From NCBI GenBank assembly GCA_028023455.1, contig JAQFVV010006840.1, positions 131,716 through 195,715 on the forward strand: a stretch of DNA of 64,000 nt, given 5' to 3'. The notes beneath the pieces were generated by a model that had not been told where the DNA came from, did no database searches, and saw only the letters and a list, made by a program, of their open reading frames with translations. The first letter of the stretch is position 1. Each line of letters begins with the position of its first letter. Below are positions 46,484-61,143 of the stretch, piece after piece. The position numbers and the translations under genes were made by a program. This stretch comes from Epiperipatus broadwayi. Lineage: Eukaryota > Onychophora > Udeonychophora > Euonychophora > Peripatidae.

Positions 46484-49400
46484 AATTCGGGATAACTTAA
46501 ACAGTCAGGACTTGGTTTATTTGTAGAAAAGTCATAGGTTTAGCGGACCAAATATACTATGCAGATTTTCTTTTATATATATATTTTGTGTTTATATAAA
46601 GTGTGTATGGATGTATATATGTATTCTCAGATGTATAGGCATATGTGTACGTAGAATATATATGCAAGCATACACACAAAATGTTGATTTTGCTTTCAGA
46701 ATTAAAAGCAATTCGTTAGGATACCAAACATTTACAATTAGTATATGGTTTATAAAAATGCAGTATATTTATAAAATAAAACCAAAGAAAAATGTTAAAA
46801 TAAATTTTGAGTCTTTCAAAAAACAAAAAAAAAATATATTAAATGGAAATGATTAAGACATAATTCTCTGATTTATTATGTACTTCTGTATAAAAAATTG
46901 TTAGTATTAAAACGATCTAAAAATTAACCAAGTTAAAAAAAAAATACATAAGCCATCAGAACAAACAATGTTTAAGCCTTTTTTTTTTTTTACGTTTGAC
47001 TCTTGTAGCAGTACAAAGTTTAACATAGGCCCTCAGACATTATTAAATGTTATCTTTAATTTTTTTTTCGTTTTTGATTACAGTACTTTCTAAGCTTTAG
47101 CCAAGCTAAAGCAGAGAAAAAAAACGAGAAGAAAAAATAATAATTGGTGGTCAAAACCACTCTATTATAGCTATTTTCATATAGAACGTAAATTAAGTGC
47201 CACAAAATGTATAATTTTATATAAATTTAAATAAAAAAAGAAAAAAAATCCTTTACTATGTCTGTATTATAAATTAATTTCACGTTTATTTATATAAAAT
47301 TATGATGAGAATCAGAAAGCTGCAAATATGTTTTATGTTTATTGTTAACATTTTATTAATATAACTATATATGTGTAAACATATAATATATAACTATATA
47401 TGTGTAAATTATACTACTATAATGCAACTTTATATAAAAAGATGTATTGCTGTAACTTCAAACATTTGCATTCCTTAAAGTTTGTAAATGTAGCCTTAAA
47501 TTTAAAATGCTAAAACTAAGAGGATGTAAATAATGATAAATTAATACTATGGGTAACTGGTCAAGCACCTGACAGATTTATCTGTTATCTATTATATTGA
47601 TTGATAACCCCATCTTTAGAAGGGAGAAGTTACGATTCATTTACTTTCAATATTAATATAAATATGTCAAAATATTGCCTACAAACACAAATAAAAAATA
47701 AAGATATATATATGTTAAAAAACTTAAAGAGGAGAGAAATAGTTTGCAAATATTATTTTAACCATTTTTTTTATATATACATAAAGATCCCTATTTTCTA
47801 CTCTATTGCTATAAATAAAGCCTAAAAAAAAAACTTGTGGATATATATTTTCAAGTTTTTTTTTGTTTTTATTAATACATCTTTCTACTTAACTCTATCT
47901 TACAGTAACCCCCCATCAGTACAAAATCTTCCTCATCATAGATGTTTTTTGAAACAATCTCTTAATTTGTCAAGTGAATAAGACATATATAATGCATGTT
48001 ATAATTTAACTTTATATACCATTTTCAAATATATTTATTTATGTGACTTTCAAATAATAACAAAATCAAACATGCTTTAAGAACGTATTCTCTCTATTTA
48101 TTTACAATTATCATATATTCTTATATATATATAATCTATTTAATTTTAGATATCAGTTTGAATGTATAACTTTGAGCTTACATGTCACTTCCATATATTA
48201 ATTATAAATCATTCAGAAATAAATATGTTAAAAAATCTTTATCCATTTATGTATATGTATAAGACGGTTTGCGCATCGTATATACATACACAGATAAAAC
48301 TTTATTTTCAGTAAAAACTTATAAATTATATACTTATTACATATGTTTTCATCTAAAACTACTCCCACCTGCACTTACAAACAAGTTTTTTTTTTTTTTC
48401 AAAAATTCTACAAATATATATACAAACACCTATACACAGGTAAAATACTTAATCACTTTCACAATCATTTTGTAATTTTAATTAGAACCGTTGTTTTTTT
48501 TCTCTCATTTTAGTTTTTGAAATCATTATTACCAAAATTTTTGCTGGTCGGGTATAGCCTCATTATTGACACTTTTCCAGCTTTTCCTTGTATATAGCTT
48601 CCTTCCTTTTTCTGGAAGTGTTTAACTTAGGCAAAATGTTGTCATATTACAATCAAGCTACAAGTACAGCTTATTAATATCACAGATAATAAATTACATA
48701 AAATTATAGTTCCGATTGAAGTACATGCATAGAATCACGATTTTATATTATTAAATATCTCACCAATTAAACATGTCTTTAATACATATCCATATATATG
48801 TACTTTAAAAAAAAAAAAAAAAAATTAGTGATGTAAAAAAATGAAATTAATTTATATTCCTCCATTTTTGTAATTATTATTACATAAACCAAGGAAATAC
48901 ATTCATTTTACTAATATTGTATTTTATTGATTTCTCCTTGGCAATATTAAAAGATTCCATGTAGCTATATAAATGTCTGGATGGAGGTGGAAGATGAGAG
49001 GCAGTGCTTTATATTTATTTTTAATCTTATTGATTTTAATTAAGAAAAGTAATAGGAATTTAAAAGTGAAATTATAGGGGAAATGGCATATTAGAAACCG
49101 CAGAGGAAAGATAGTTCTTTCTATGTTATTAATTAGTGCATTTAAGAATAGTAAGTTAGAATCTGTAATACTAGTTATGGTGTTTGTATAGTTTTGTAAT
49201 TTACTGCGTTGAAATAGACAATAATTATACGTTTCTTCATCTTGATAACATAAAGACCATGTGGTATACTATTAAGGCACACTACTACGTTTCTCATGTC
49301 TTTTTGCAAGATATATGTTCCCTCATCTTCTTGTTCTGACTTATAGTTTCAGTAACTATACACGTTTACTATTTTTCATCATCACCCTCTTTTGTTTATT

Positions 49401-49525
49401 AATTCAGTTTATGATTCAAACTGCTTATATATGTTGTACTGAAAAAATATTAATTAAAAGTAAATGAACAGCTGAATTATTTGTTTTAGCATTCAATTAG
49501 GGAAGTCATAATTAAATCCTGAATC
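46484..49525. other. 3' flank of the bHLH gene and AT-rich spacer
   Basis: A possible polyadenylation signal AATAAA lies at 46775-46780, about 290 bp after the stop codon; many others occur by chance in this composition. A direct repeat of TATAACTATATATGTGTAAA lies near 47360 and 47389. No further gene. Confidence 0.4.
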
Positions 49526-49529
49526 GTGG

Positions 49530-49640
49530 TTTAGTGCAGTGGTTAAATGTCAGACTCTGGTTCCCAAGATCTATGGATTATAGCCAATGCTTCAACTTCT
49601 TATGAACTCCCAAAAATGAAACTATCCAAATGGGTTAATT
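49530..49640 (+). mobile_element. SINE relic, family B-like
   Basis: GTGGTTTAGTGCAGTGGTTAAA head-like sequence and the tail TTCTTATGAACTCCC shared with family B copies. The box B is decayed. Confidence 0.4.
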
Positions 49641-49751
49641 CAATGGTAGACCAGCAGACCTTCAAGCTTAATGTCTATGAATTGCAATACCAACACAGTT
49701 ATGCTTGAAACTTCATATGGATTTTGATTAATAAACCATTTTATTATTTAT

Positions 49752-49875
49752 GACCTGCATGGCTTGGTGTCACGGTAGAGTAACAGATTCTGGAACTTGG
49801 AACTTGACTGTATCCAACTCCCTCACTCCCTGTGCTTAAGTATTATATGAATTATTGTACAATAAACTATTTAAT
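49752..49875 (+). mobile_element. SINE relic, tRNA-like head
   Basis: GCATGGCTTGGTGTCACGG, then GTAGAGTAACAGATTCTGGA and a tail ending AATAAACTATTTAATTA. Only a loose resemblance to family B. Confidence 0.35.
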
Positions 49876-49879
49876 TATT

Positions 49880-51734
49880 TATTTAAACCATTAAAGTGCC
49901 ATAATCTTCACATATTATGACCTATCTTGAAAGATAATTTCTCTTCTAATCCATTTCTGAAATTATTTATGATTTTATAATTTGGTTAATCATTTATGAT
50001 TTAAATTTTTTTCCAAATATGTCACTTCTCTATTTTTCTACATTCCATTTCCTCCATGTTGTCTTCACAACCTGGTTTTTGTCATCAGTTCAATATCAAG
50101 TCCTGCCACTTGCAGTTTTAGGCTTCAACTTTTGTTCTATCTTAATTATTTTTTTGTAAGACAATTACTACTTTCTATTTACCATTCAGTTATTACATAT
50201 CTATGTTAGTTTTGAGCCTTTATAAAAATACATGGGTCATGAGTTTTTCACTTTTCCACAGCCATATGATATAGTTATATCAATTGCTAAATGAACGAGA
50301 TATAATTTTTTTATTTGTGGTCACCATAAAAAATCTACTCATTTTTTATATAAAAAAAATAGACAAGTATGTCCTTAATATATCTAATTCTTTTTAAATT
50401 AAAGACTAGACTCAACAATATTTTCAAAATCAAATAGAACTTATAATATAAAATGTAAATATGTTCAGGTGTTATGATCTCAATAATCAGTCAGCCTACA
50501 TATCCACTAGATAGGCAAGCTATCATCTTCCATATTGTAACTTGATTTGATCCATCAAAACCTTCCCACATAACACTTATAATATGATTTTGGTAAACCA
50601 AATTATTTTTTAACAAAATTATATTAAAATAAATGTTTAACATAACTAAAAGAATGAATAAATTATAAATGCTGTAAATTTATTTGAGGAAATTAAAAAC
50701 TAAAATTACTTTTTATATTACCTAGAATGACAAGTTTTTTCCTTGTTTGATGAAACTTTAAATTCATTTAAAAACATTATTTAACTATAAAAATAACTTT
50801 ATTTTATATCTTCTAAATAAAAATATTTTTGGAAATTATTGAAAATAATCTGAAAATAAAAGAAATACATTTACAGGTATTTCTGATTGACATATAAAAT
50901 TTACACAAGTGTTGCCATTTTGTACAATCTGAGATTTGCAATTTATCCGTTGAACTATAGAACTGATATCTTCTGCATCTACTAATAAAAATGAAAACTA
51001 AACTACGTAATATTTACATTTCACTTAGAAATATTTATTACAAAAACATAATACAGCCATTGGTATAGAGACTCTTTACTAATAATTTGTTTATTTTAAT
51101 GTTTATTTATTTAGACTTTATATATTAATTTTTTTTTACAAATGTAATAATTTTCCATGAGTAATTCTATCAAGTGTAACATCATTAATTGACATATGTA
51201 TGTTAATTTCTCTGCATAAAACTCAACCCATCCCTAAATATGATTATGTCATAACACCTGATCATCTTCAGTAGTAGTTGGCAATATCTGCATTAAACCA
51301 TAACATTATCCAAGCAATATATATCTATATTTTACAACAATAAAAATTTGCATTATAATAAACTTTTCCACTGTTTTTCTAACAGTTGTTTACAGATTTT
51401 AGACAATGCTTCAACTGTTATCAAAATATTTTTTTTTATCGAATATAATTTACAAGTGTCAAAGTTTTTGTATTTACAACTTTGAAACTAACTCTTTCAG
51501 ATAAATGCATTTGTAATGACTAGTAATCATTTAATAAACCAAAAATTATCCCTAACCCAGATATAAACTTTGATCCTCAGTTAAAGATTAATATATCTAT
51601 TACTTAACTGTACATAAACACGTGAAACACCTTAATTTCAGCTGGAATTTTTTTCATTTATATTTTTAAAAAGTAATTAAAACTTTCACTCCACTTTACA
51701 TTCTTGAAACATATAAATAAAACATCTGAAAAAA

Positions 51735-51774
<40 letters not shown>

Positions 51775-51940
51775 AGTACAAATATTAATAATAGTAATTT
51801 ATAAAATCTAGCATATGACTAAATAGTTGCACTGATAATTAATTAGAGGCTATGACTTATGTTTAATAAATACTTTTTAATGATGTACTCATGTGTATTA
51901 ATTTATTAGAGCTAGGAGTAAATAATCAATAAATTTTACT
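49880..51940. other. AT-rich spacer with repeat fragments
   Basis: No gene. A fragment of foldback F3 arm sequence is at about 51540-51600, and a (TA)n tract at about 51738-51768. Confidence 0.45.
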
Positions 51941-51944
51941 AGCA

Positions 51945-54525
51945 GTGTCAAGCCATAGAAGGTAATCAACCCTTCACATATGTGTCATACTATAATATTC
52001 AATCATCAGCACCAAAACAATTATCAATCCACTGCAGGATGAAGGTCTCTCCAAGTTAAATCCATATTCTCTGATCTTTAGCTTCTTCTCTCTACATCAC
52101 CCTGCACTCTTATTTCATCACCCATTTCATTTGTGTACTTTCTGGATCTTTTACAATCTCTTATAATCCAGTTTAAGAGTTCAATTGTCCATCTATTATC
52201 ATCTGTTATAGCAATATGTTCAACCCAACTCAAATTCAGTCTTTTCATTTTTTCAATGAGGCAGTAACACCTGTTTGTTCTCTTACCCATATATTGCATT
52301 TTTGATCTCTTCTTGTTACTCCTAAGATATATCTCTCCATACTTCTTTGAGTGGTCTGAAGTCTCAATATTGCTCTTCTACCAAGTGTCCAAGTCTCAGA
52401 TCAATAAGTAATAACTAGTAAAACACATTTATCAAAAACTTTCCTTTTCAAACACATAGGCATATTTTCTTTTAGTATCAAGTTATTTCTACCAAAAGCA
52501 CTACAAACAAGTTTAATTCTATGATTAATTTCATCCATTATGTTCCCATCTGTATTAATAATCTAACCTAAGGTATTTGTAGCTGTTAATTTCTTCTAAC
52601 TTATCATAATCAATCTTTATTTTCATATTTTGAGAAAATTCATTAAACATTACTTGTCTTTTTAACATTTATCTATAGTCCTTCTTTTCTACTTTCATCC
52701 GATAATTCCTGCAACATTTCCTGCAGCTCTAAAGCATTATTTGCAAAAAGAACTACATCATCTGCAAAATCTAAATGACTTAAATAATTTCTATTTACTT
52801 TCACTCCTTTAGCTTCTCATTTTAATCCACAAAATACTTCTTGCAGCACTGCTGTAAAAAGTTTTGGAGATATGGAGTCACCCTGTCTTACAACCTTCTC
52901 AATGTTGACTTTCCTAGTATCATTATGTAATCTAATTGTTGCCATTGCATTTTTATAAATATTCTTTAAAATATGACAATATCCTGGATCTATATCTTGA
53001 TGATCCAATGCTTTAGTCACTGAAGAAATGTTTATAGAATCAAATGCCTTTTCATAATCCACAAATTGAAAGCATAATGGCAACTCATATTCATTTGACC
53101 TTTCTATAACTTCTCTCAATACCTGGATATGATCTATTGTACTAAAACCACTTTTAAATCCAGCTTGTTCTCTTGGTTGTGGAAATCCAATGTTCTCTGT
53201 AGATGAGTTGTAATTATCTTGGTAAAAATTTGTATAACACTGATAAAAGTCTAATAGGTCTTTAATTTCTAATATCTTCTTTATCATCTTTTTTAAGTAT
53301 TAATATTAATACTGCATTCTTCCAATTATCTGGTACAACTTTATCATTTAGACATTTGGTATATAACTTTGCTAAAAAAATATATATTTCTTCACCAGCT
53401 TCTTTTAATATATCAATTATAATTCCATCATTACCTGGAGCCTTTTCTTTCTTCATTAATTTAATTGCATTTCTCACTTCTTCATTTAAAATTCTGGGAA
53501 ATTCAGAAGATATAATAGATATGGGAGATACTTACTCTTTATTACTATATAATTCTTGATAAAAGTTTTCTACCCATTTCGTGATCATCTCTCTTTTTAG
53601 TAATAATTCCATCTTTTTTTTTATTACAGATATAAATTCACCACCAATACCAAAATGTTGTTTTATACTCTTTGGACTTTTATTATCTTCTACAGCTTTT
53701 CTTGGTAGTTCACCGTTATACTTTCTTATATCATATTCAATTCTTTTCTGCACTGATTTACAAAATTTGAGATATTCAATCCTTTTTAATGCGTCATTTT
53801 TGTATATTTTCTTTTTCCTTCTTCTCTTCATAAATTCTCTAGTCTCAGTAGAAATTTTATTGGTCAATTGCTGCTTTTTTCTATCAGTTATATTTGTTGC
53901 AGTTTTTAAATGTGTATCAGTTATTTTCATATTAATTTCATTCAAATCTGAATCATGTTCAAAATCTACTAATACTTGAAACTGATTTGTAAGTTTTAAT
54001 TTAAATTTATTTGAATGTTTCTGAAGATTAGGAATATTCAATAAGTGATATTAAATACGAGTAAACTCTTGTTCCAAGTCACAAAATAAAGAACTTCTTA
54101 TCTTTTCAAAGTTTTTATCTTGTGACCAGGAATGGAAGTTTAGTTATATTTAAAATGATTAATTGAATATTATAGTACAGTGCATATGTGGAAAGTTGGT
54201 TACTTTCTCTTTAGAATTACAACTTGATGCTGTGCTATTAAAATTTCTTGATTATCTATATTAAGTATAACATATTCTAATATTAATACATAGTAAATTT
54301 CAATATTGTAATATGATATAAAAAAGAAATGTGAGTAAAGTAAATAATTTAATATATTCAAGCTCTTTAGACTATATAATTGCATTTCAGTATGAAAATA
54401 AGACAGTCATTATTATCTTTTCAACGTCTTTATCTTGTGACTTGGATCAAGAACTATATTTAATATCGTTAATTGAATATTATCATACTGCACATGTGTG
54501 GAGGGTTGATTACCTTCCATTTTGA
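51945..54525. mobile_element. Foldback element F7 interrupted by an RTE
   Basis: The left part (51945-52015) is inverted relative to two direct copies at about 54099-54210 and 54415-54520: GGTAATCAACCCTTCACATA...ATACTATAATATTCAAT against ATTGAATATTATAGTACAG...GTGGAAAGTTGGTTAC. The RTE copy at 52025-54041 lies between the inverted and direct parts, so it landed inside an existing foldback. The two direct copies share TTATCTTGTGAC and TTAATTGAATATTAT. Confidence 0.65.
52025..54041 (-). mobile_element. RTE-clade LINE, 5'-truncated copy
   Basis: Minus-strand copy of the element at 7800-10754, truncated inside the endonuclease-RT linker (starts at the equivalent of about 8690) and lacking the endonuclease. 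RT motifs remain: KAPGNDGI (about 53430), [18 protein letters not shown] (about 53170), [11 protein letters not shown] (about 53050), [10 protein letters not shown] (about 52890). Frames are broken at several points, for example before the FADD region, and stops occur in the C-terminal part. The 3' end CTGCAGTGGATTGATAAT is preserved near 52025. Closely related to the 7.8 kb copy but clearly older. Confidence 0.85.
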
Positions 54526-54529
54526 ATTG

Positions 54530-55335
54530 ATCTAAGAGTAGTTAATCTGATAGAGCTGAAAATAAAAATTAATAAATTATATAATCAAATGATCAAAGTA
54601 TATATAGAAATTTTATTACAATTCAATTTCCATATATAATACTGTTTGAACAAACTCCTTTTTAGGATATCCTAGATAAATATATTAAGGATTAATACTA
54701 ATCAATTTCTGAGTGATAAATTATTTAACTTTTTAGAATCACCCATTATTAGTTGGCCCACATCCTTCCTCTGTCATAACATCATCATAGTTTAGTATTT
54801 ATCCATAGCAAATTATTAAAAATTTCACTATAAGTATGATGTTACTTGAGTACATTCATTTTTGACACACTCTTCATTAAATATAACTGCTGTGTTCTGC
54901 AAGAAATGTATCTCAGGGTCATTTGTTTTTTTTTTCATAGCCTTTATCAATATGTTTTAAACATTTCTATGTTTTATTATATATGGAAAAACAAAAGGGT
55001 TAACATTATTAAAATACTACTAACTCAGACAACTCATCAAGATTACATTATTGATAATTTGAGTTTGCAATTTATCCACTACTTTGAACACTTTTTAGCA
55101 AAAACCTTTTATTGCTATATGCATATACAATCTACATTTCAACTGTCCTGCAGTCTTCTTCAGATCCAATTTTATTTTAACTTTAGTGGATAAATTGTAT
55201 TTATATAAGATATTACAGTAAAATAAAGGAAGTGGTGAATTTGGTAATATTTCTAAAGAATTTGAGTTTGTATGGAGTTTAGAATCTTATCATCAGTCCC
55301 AATTCTTTGGTTATTTATTTTATACCTTTTTATAG
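54530..55335. other. AT-rich spacer with a small inverted pair
   Basis: No gene. CAATTTATCCACTAC (about 55069) is inverted as TAGTGGATAAATTG (about 55185). Between them, on the minus strand, lies CTGAAGAAGACTGCAGG...AGTTGAAA, a relative of the motif at 20919-20962. Confidence 0.45.
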
Positions 55336-55450
55336 CCCTGTGGAGTTTGATACAATTGGTAGAGCATCTAACTTGAGATCAGGTTGTCCCAGGATCGATT
55401 CTGGCATTCAAACTTCTCATGAACTCTCAACCCATAAAGTCATGTGTTTT
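55336..55450 (+). mobile_element. tRNA-derived SINE, family B
   Basis: AATTGGTAGAGCATCTAACTT (box A region), CCCAGGATCGATTCTGG (good box B), tail CTTCTCATGAACTCTCAACCC and AAAGTCATGTG. It reads like a tRNA head, but the tail places it in SINE family B. Confidence 0.65.
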
Positions 55451-56020
55451 TTTTTAACTTTTTATACATGTTAATTTTTATTTTTGTTGCCTAAAAGAAT
55501 GTTCTATTTATAACTAATAACGTATACAGAATAATATGTAAAACTGTATGTCTTCTTAATTTAAATAACACATAGATATATAATTTTTTTTTTTTTATGC
55601 AATATGTCCTATTAATTTTTTGTTGTTTTTCCTATAAAATATATAAAATAAATTTTAAATTGCTTTAAAATAAAGTTAAAAAAATAACTGTGTTCTCTGA
55701 TAATAGATCAATTCTGAGAACTGTCAATAGATTTTTTGATTACATATGGTGTCGTAGCTACTGTGAAGCAAATCATGTAATATATATAAATGGTTGGCTG
55801 CAACAATCCATTTATATAATATATATAAATGCTTGGCTACAACAATCCATTTTGATACATATACATATTTTAAAAAAATTACATTTTAGAAATATAAAAA
55901 AAATGTCTTTTTTTGAAATTGTACATACAAGCCTAACATATTTTAGCGACAATAATTTAATGTGTGTATATATAGTAAGACAATAAAGCCACTTACTCAA
56001 GTCTTTAATAGGTTATAAAT
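55451..56020. other. AT-rich spacer with short tandem block
   Basis: No gene. Two diverged copies of a block of about 50 bp keyed by TATATAAATGGTTGGCTGCA and TAAATGCTTGGCTACAACAA lie at 55780-55855. Confidence 0.5.
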
Positions 56021-56160
56021 GTAGATAATAACAATCAACTCTTAGGTTATCAACAATCTTAACCTGTAGTCAATGCAATAACCTTTATTGTTAATGGAGG
56101 TTGCCTTGACTACAGGTAAAGATTATTGATAGCTTAAGAGTTGACTGTTATCATATATAT
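56020..56160. repeat. Small foldback F8
   Basis: Arms of about 55 bp (56028-56085 and 56100-56150): AACAATCAACTCTTAGG...CTGTAGTCAATGCAA against GTTGCCTTGACTACAGG...TAAGAGTTGACTGTT. It shares TCAAGGCAACCTCC, on the opposite strand, with the tandem block at 41.0 kb. A (TA)n tract follows. Confidence 0.7.
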
Positions 56161-56164
56161 ATAT

Positions 56165-56630
56165 ATATATTATCCCCAAATTCACAACTCAACCAGACAA
56201 GCCAAAAAAAATAATAAACTCTAAAACACAACCAATTGTTTCACTGCTTTATGCAAGACTTGACAAGTGTAAAGAACTACAAAATAACATATTTAAACTA
56301 AATCTTACCTACAATTTCACTTACCTTCCATACACTCTTAATATTAAAATAACTTTTCATTGAGAGAAATGAAGTGAAGAATTAAAGAATCTTTATTATT
56401 AAAAATTTACAATTCTGAAGCAATTAACTTATTTTAAAGTTCTTTTAATGTTAAGGGTGTGTGGGAGGTAAGTGGAGTTGTGGGTAATTTTTAGTTTAAA
56501 TATGTTGTCATTTTGTAGTTCTTTACACTTGAGAAGTCTGCAGATAGCAGTGAAACCATTGGTAGTGTTTTAAAGTTTATTATTTTTTGTTTAGTCTAGT
56601 TGAGTTGTGAATTTGGGGTCATTTTGATTA
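56165..56630. mobile_element. Foldback element F9
   Basis: Arms of about 185 bp (56170-56360 and 56435-56625) pair through CCCCAAATTCACAACTCAAC, ACACAACCAATTGTTTCACTGC, GTAAAGAACTACAAAATAAC and CTTACCTTCCATACACTCTTAA. The loop is about 75 bp. No coding sequence. A (TA)n tract lies just left and another at about 56661-56682. Confidence 0.8.
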
Positions 56631-56689
56631 TTTATTGACTAGTTTAACTTTATGCTTTTAATATATATATATATATATATATTGGCTCT

Positions 56690-57474
56690 TTGACTGTAAT
56701 AGTGATACTAGATATTTGGGGGAGGGTTGAACTATTGGCTATTTATTCTTTCAGTTGATATATATACATCAGTAAGTGTGTTTGCCTTGTATAAGCACTA
56801 TAACAGTGTAATAAGATTTTTTCTAGTCAATAAAAGTAAACAAAAAACAAAATCAATGAAATGTTTGCACTCTGACCAGAATTTTAGTGCTCAACAGGAA
56901 ATACCATTCCAGTTTACTTGTTAAAAAAATTCTTGCTTTCACTCAATATTTTAAAAAAGATATTGGCACAAAATTAAAATTTTTGTTTTTAATGAACTAA
57001 TAATAAATTGCATCTATTTGATATGTAATACTGAAGATATGTCTATTCACAGTGCTACTATGTCAGGGAATATTACTACAATTTCTTGCAATCCAGATTT
57101 CTAAATAATCATTTTTAACTAACCCGAAATTAGCATTTAGGTGCTTATATCAATTCCACAGTGGGTAAAGGAGAAAGTTGGAATTATTTGCAATTCTGTT
57201 CTCAAAATGATTCTTTAGGTATATCGGACTTGCGAATTATTATTGTAACACTTTTTCACGTATTTGCTTCAAGAATAAGTTTAATTTATTTTAGGTTTAA
57301 TTTTATAACAAAGGCATAAGCAATAATTTTTACATTAAGATGTTTAATGTTTTTACTTTCAATTTACGTTAATATTGAGTCACAGACTTTTTAATAATTT
57401 TTTGGGGAAGGGGAGATTTTTTTAGTACAGACAATGAGCATTCAACACCTCCAACAATCAGAGAAAAAGTTGAA
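56690..57474. other. AT-rich spacer, no gene recognised
   Basis: Short frames only; nothing specific. Confidence 0.45.
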
Positions 57475-57483
57475 CAGAGCATT

Positions 57484-57582
57484 TTTTTTTTCATATGTCA
57501 AATGTGTTGACTGGGAAGTGAATCCAGACCAGCTGCTTGGAAGGCAGCTATGCTAACCACTAGGCCATCAATGCTTGACGAT
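57484..57582 (-). mobile_element. tRNA-derived SINE, family A, with 9-bp TSD
   Basis: On the minus strand: CGTCAAGCATTGATGGCCTA, GTGGTTAGCATAGCTGCC (clear box A), GGTCTGGATTCACTTCCC (box B region), and a tail ending CATATGAAAAAA. Flanked by CAGAGCATT at 57475-57483 and 57583-57591. The most tRNA-like head of the family in this window. Confidence 0.75.
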
Positions 57583-57591
57583 CAGAGCATT

Positions 57592-59295
<1,704 letters not shown>

Positions 59296-59297
59296 GT

Positions 59298-59845
59298 AAT
59301 CACCCTATCCTCACAAGAGCCTTTAAACAGTGGTGTTCAATCTGCAAGGATTCTCTCACTCTAGCCACAAGATAGAGATTTTAAGAAAATAAGAGCATCC
59401 ATCTTTTTTCTGAACTCATTTGTAATTATATGAACCAATCTTAAATGTCTGAAGTGGGAGCATGAATTTATAAATCATTCATTTTAAATCCATTTTTTAT
59501 TCTTAATTTTCTTGTTAATTTCTATAATTTGTTACAATAAAATGTATCAAATATTATATAATTTGACATCATTTAATATTGGCAAAAAGAAATTTTAAAA
59601 TTTCAGAATTGGTAATAAGATTATTAAAAATAAAAAATGGATTTAAAGTAAATGATTTATAAATCCACGCTCTGACTTCTAGACACTTAAGATTGGCTCG
59701 TATAATTATATTTGAGTTTGGAAATAATAGGGCCACTCTTATTTCCTTAAAGACTCTATCTTGTGGCTGGAGTGAGAGTATCATTGCAGATTAAATATCA
59801 CTGTTTAATGGTGTTTGTGAAGAAAGGTTGATTATTTACTATAAT
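59298..59845. mobile_element. Foldback element F10
   Basis: Arms of about 240 bp (59298-59540 and 59600-59845) pair through AAACAGTGGTGTTCAATCTG, CTCTCACTCTAGCCACAAGA, AATCTTAA, and ATTTATAAATCATTCA. The left arm has GTCTGAAGTGGGAGCATGAA near 59450, faintly like the hammerhead at 43032. The open frame on the minus strand of the right arm is not supported as a gene. Confidence 0.8.
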
Positions 59846-60053
59846 TTGTTAAAATCTAAAACACAGCGCATATAAAATTTAGCAAATATTATATAATGTT
59901 TATAGTAAATGATGCTTGTAATAAATAAAATCAAATTTATTTCATTATAATAACAGATTGTAATTTTACTAAAAGAAAGAAATAAACATATCTCAATTAA
60001 AAGTAATATAAATGAAAGGAAATTGGTTTCCTAATAATTTACAATGTATGGTT

Positions 60054-60733
60054 CGAGATACTGCAAATCTCCAGTGCTCATTACAATACTTAACTGACAG
60101 CCAACCAGATGGCATGAAAAGCTGTTGAAAATGACTTCCAACCTAACACACAACAAAGATTTTACGAGAAAAGGGCAGTCCACTCTATTCTCAACTCTTC
60201 TTTCTATATATCTAAGTCAGTCATAAGCATTTAGGTTTGAAAGCTTGAAGCTTTAAATATCTTCACAAATAAAATCTGGTTGTCTGTCAGTTAAGTATTG
60301 TAATAAGCGCTGGATATTTACAGTATCTTGATTTATTTCAATTTCCAACTATCGGCGCTTCGCAAATTAAAATATTATTTACTGCTTGTTATGTATTCTA
60401 AAAACTACTTCATAGTAAATCATAGGATGTCATGTTATACATTTATGATTTAGACTCGGTGGGTTATTTGTGAAGATATTTAAAGCTTCAAGCTTCCAAA
60501 CCTAAATGCTTATGACTGGCTTAGATATATAGAAAGAAGAGTTGAGAATAGGGTGGACCATCCTTTTCTCATAAAATCTTTGTTGTGTGTTTAGGTTGGA
60601 TGTCATTTTCGACAGCTTTTCATCCCATTTGGTTGGCTGTCAGTTAAATATTGTAACGAGCGCTGGAGATTTGCAGTATCTCAATTTATTTCAATTTTCA
60701 ACTATCGGCGCTTCGCAAATTAAAATATTATTT
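60054..60733. mobile_element. Foldback element F11 with 11-bp TSD
   Basis: Inverted arms at 60055-60280 and 60465-60690 (AGATACTGCAAATCTCCAG against CTGGAGATTTGCAGTATCT; AAGATTTTACGAGAAAAGGG; TTTCTATATATCTAAG). A direct partial copy of the right end (TATTGTAATAAGCGCTGG...CTATCGGCGCTTCGCAAATT) sits between the arms at 60283-60385 and recurs at 60640-60730. Flanked by AATGTATGGTT at 60043-60053 and 60734-60744. Non-coding. The best-preserved example of the inverted/direct-partial/direct design. Confidence 0.85.
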
Positions 60734-61006
60734 AATGTATGGTTAGGTTTTTTTTAATATAAATATTATAATACTTGTAATAAATAGTCTGTTTATATAG
60801 TGTTGACTATCTATGTAATATAAAAAAGAAAGCAAACCTCCAGTCATGTGTTTTTATGAATTTGATGTGCGCTTAGTAAACTGATACTCATGGGTAAGTA
60901 TCTAAAATTTGTAAAAGCATATGACTGAAGATTTATTAGCTTCTTTATATTATAATATTTATTTAAAGTTATAATTAATAATTTTTTAAGCACACACTCA
61001 TTACGT

Positions 61007-61143
61007 AAGTAATATATATTAAGTCTATAACCTTAAGACTCTGCTCCTAGATACGACAGTAGGCATTAATCTTGTGTTAAGATTTGTAGAGGTCCCTACT
61101 GTTACCATCTAGATGCAAGTCTTAAGGTTATAGCATTAATATA
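61007..61143. repeat. Palindromic repeat F12
   Basis: Arms of about 65 bp with almost no loop: AATATATATTAAGTCTATAA...CCTTAAGACT...CAGTAGG against CCCTACTGTTACCATC...AGTCTTAAGG...TTAATATATATT. Confidence 0.75.

Noticed and set aside
53356-53979. Plus-strand open frames across the RTE copy
   Set aside because: Antisense shadows of the minus-strand RTE coding sequence; same for 8748-9373 minus and 10522-10767 minus in the first copy.
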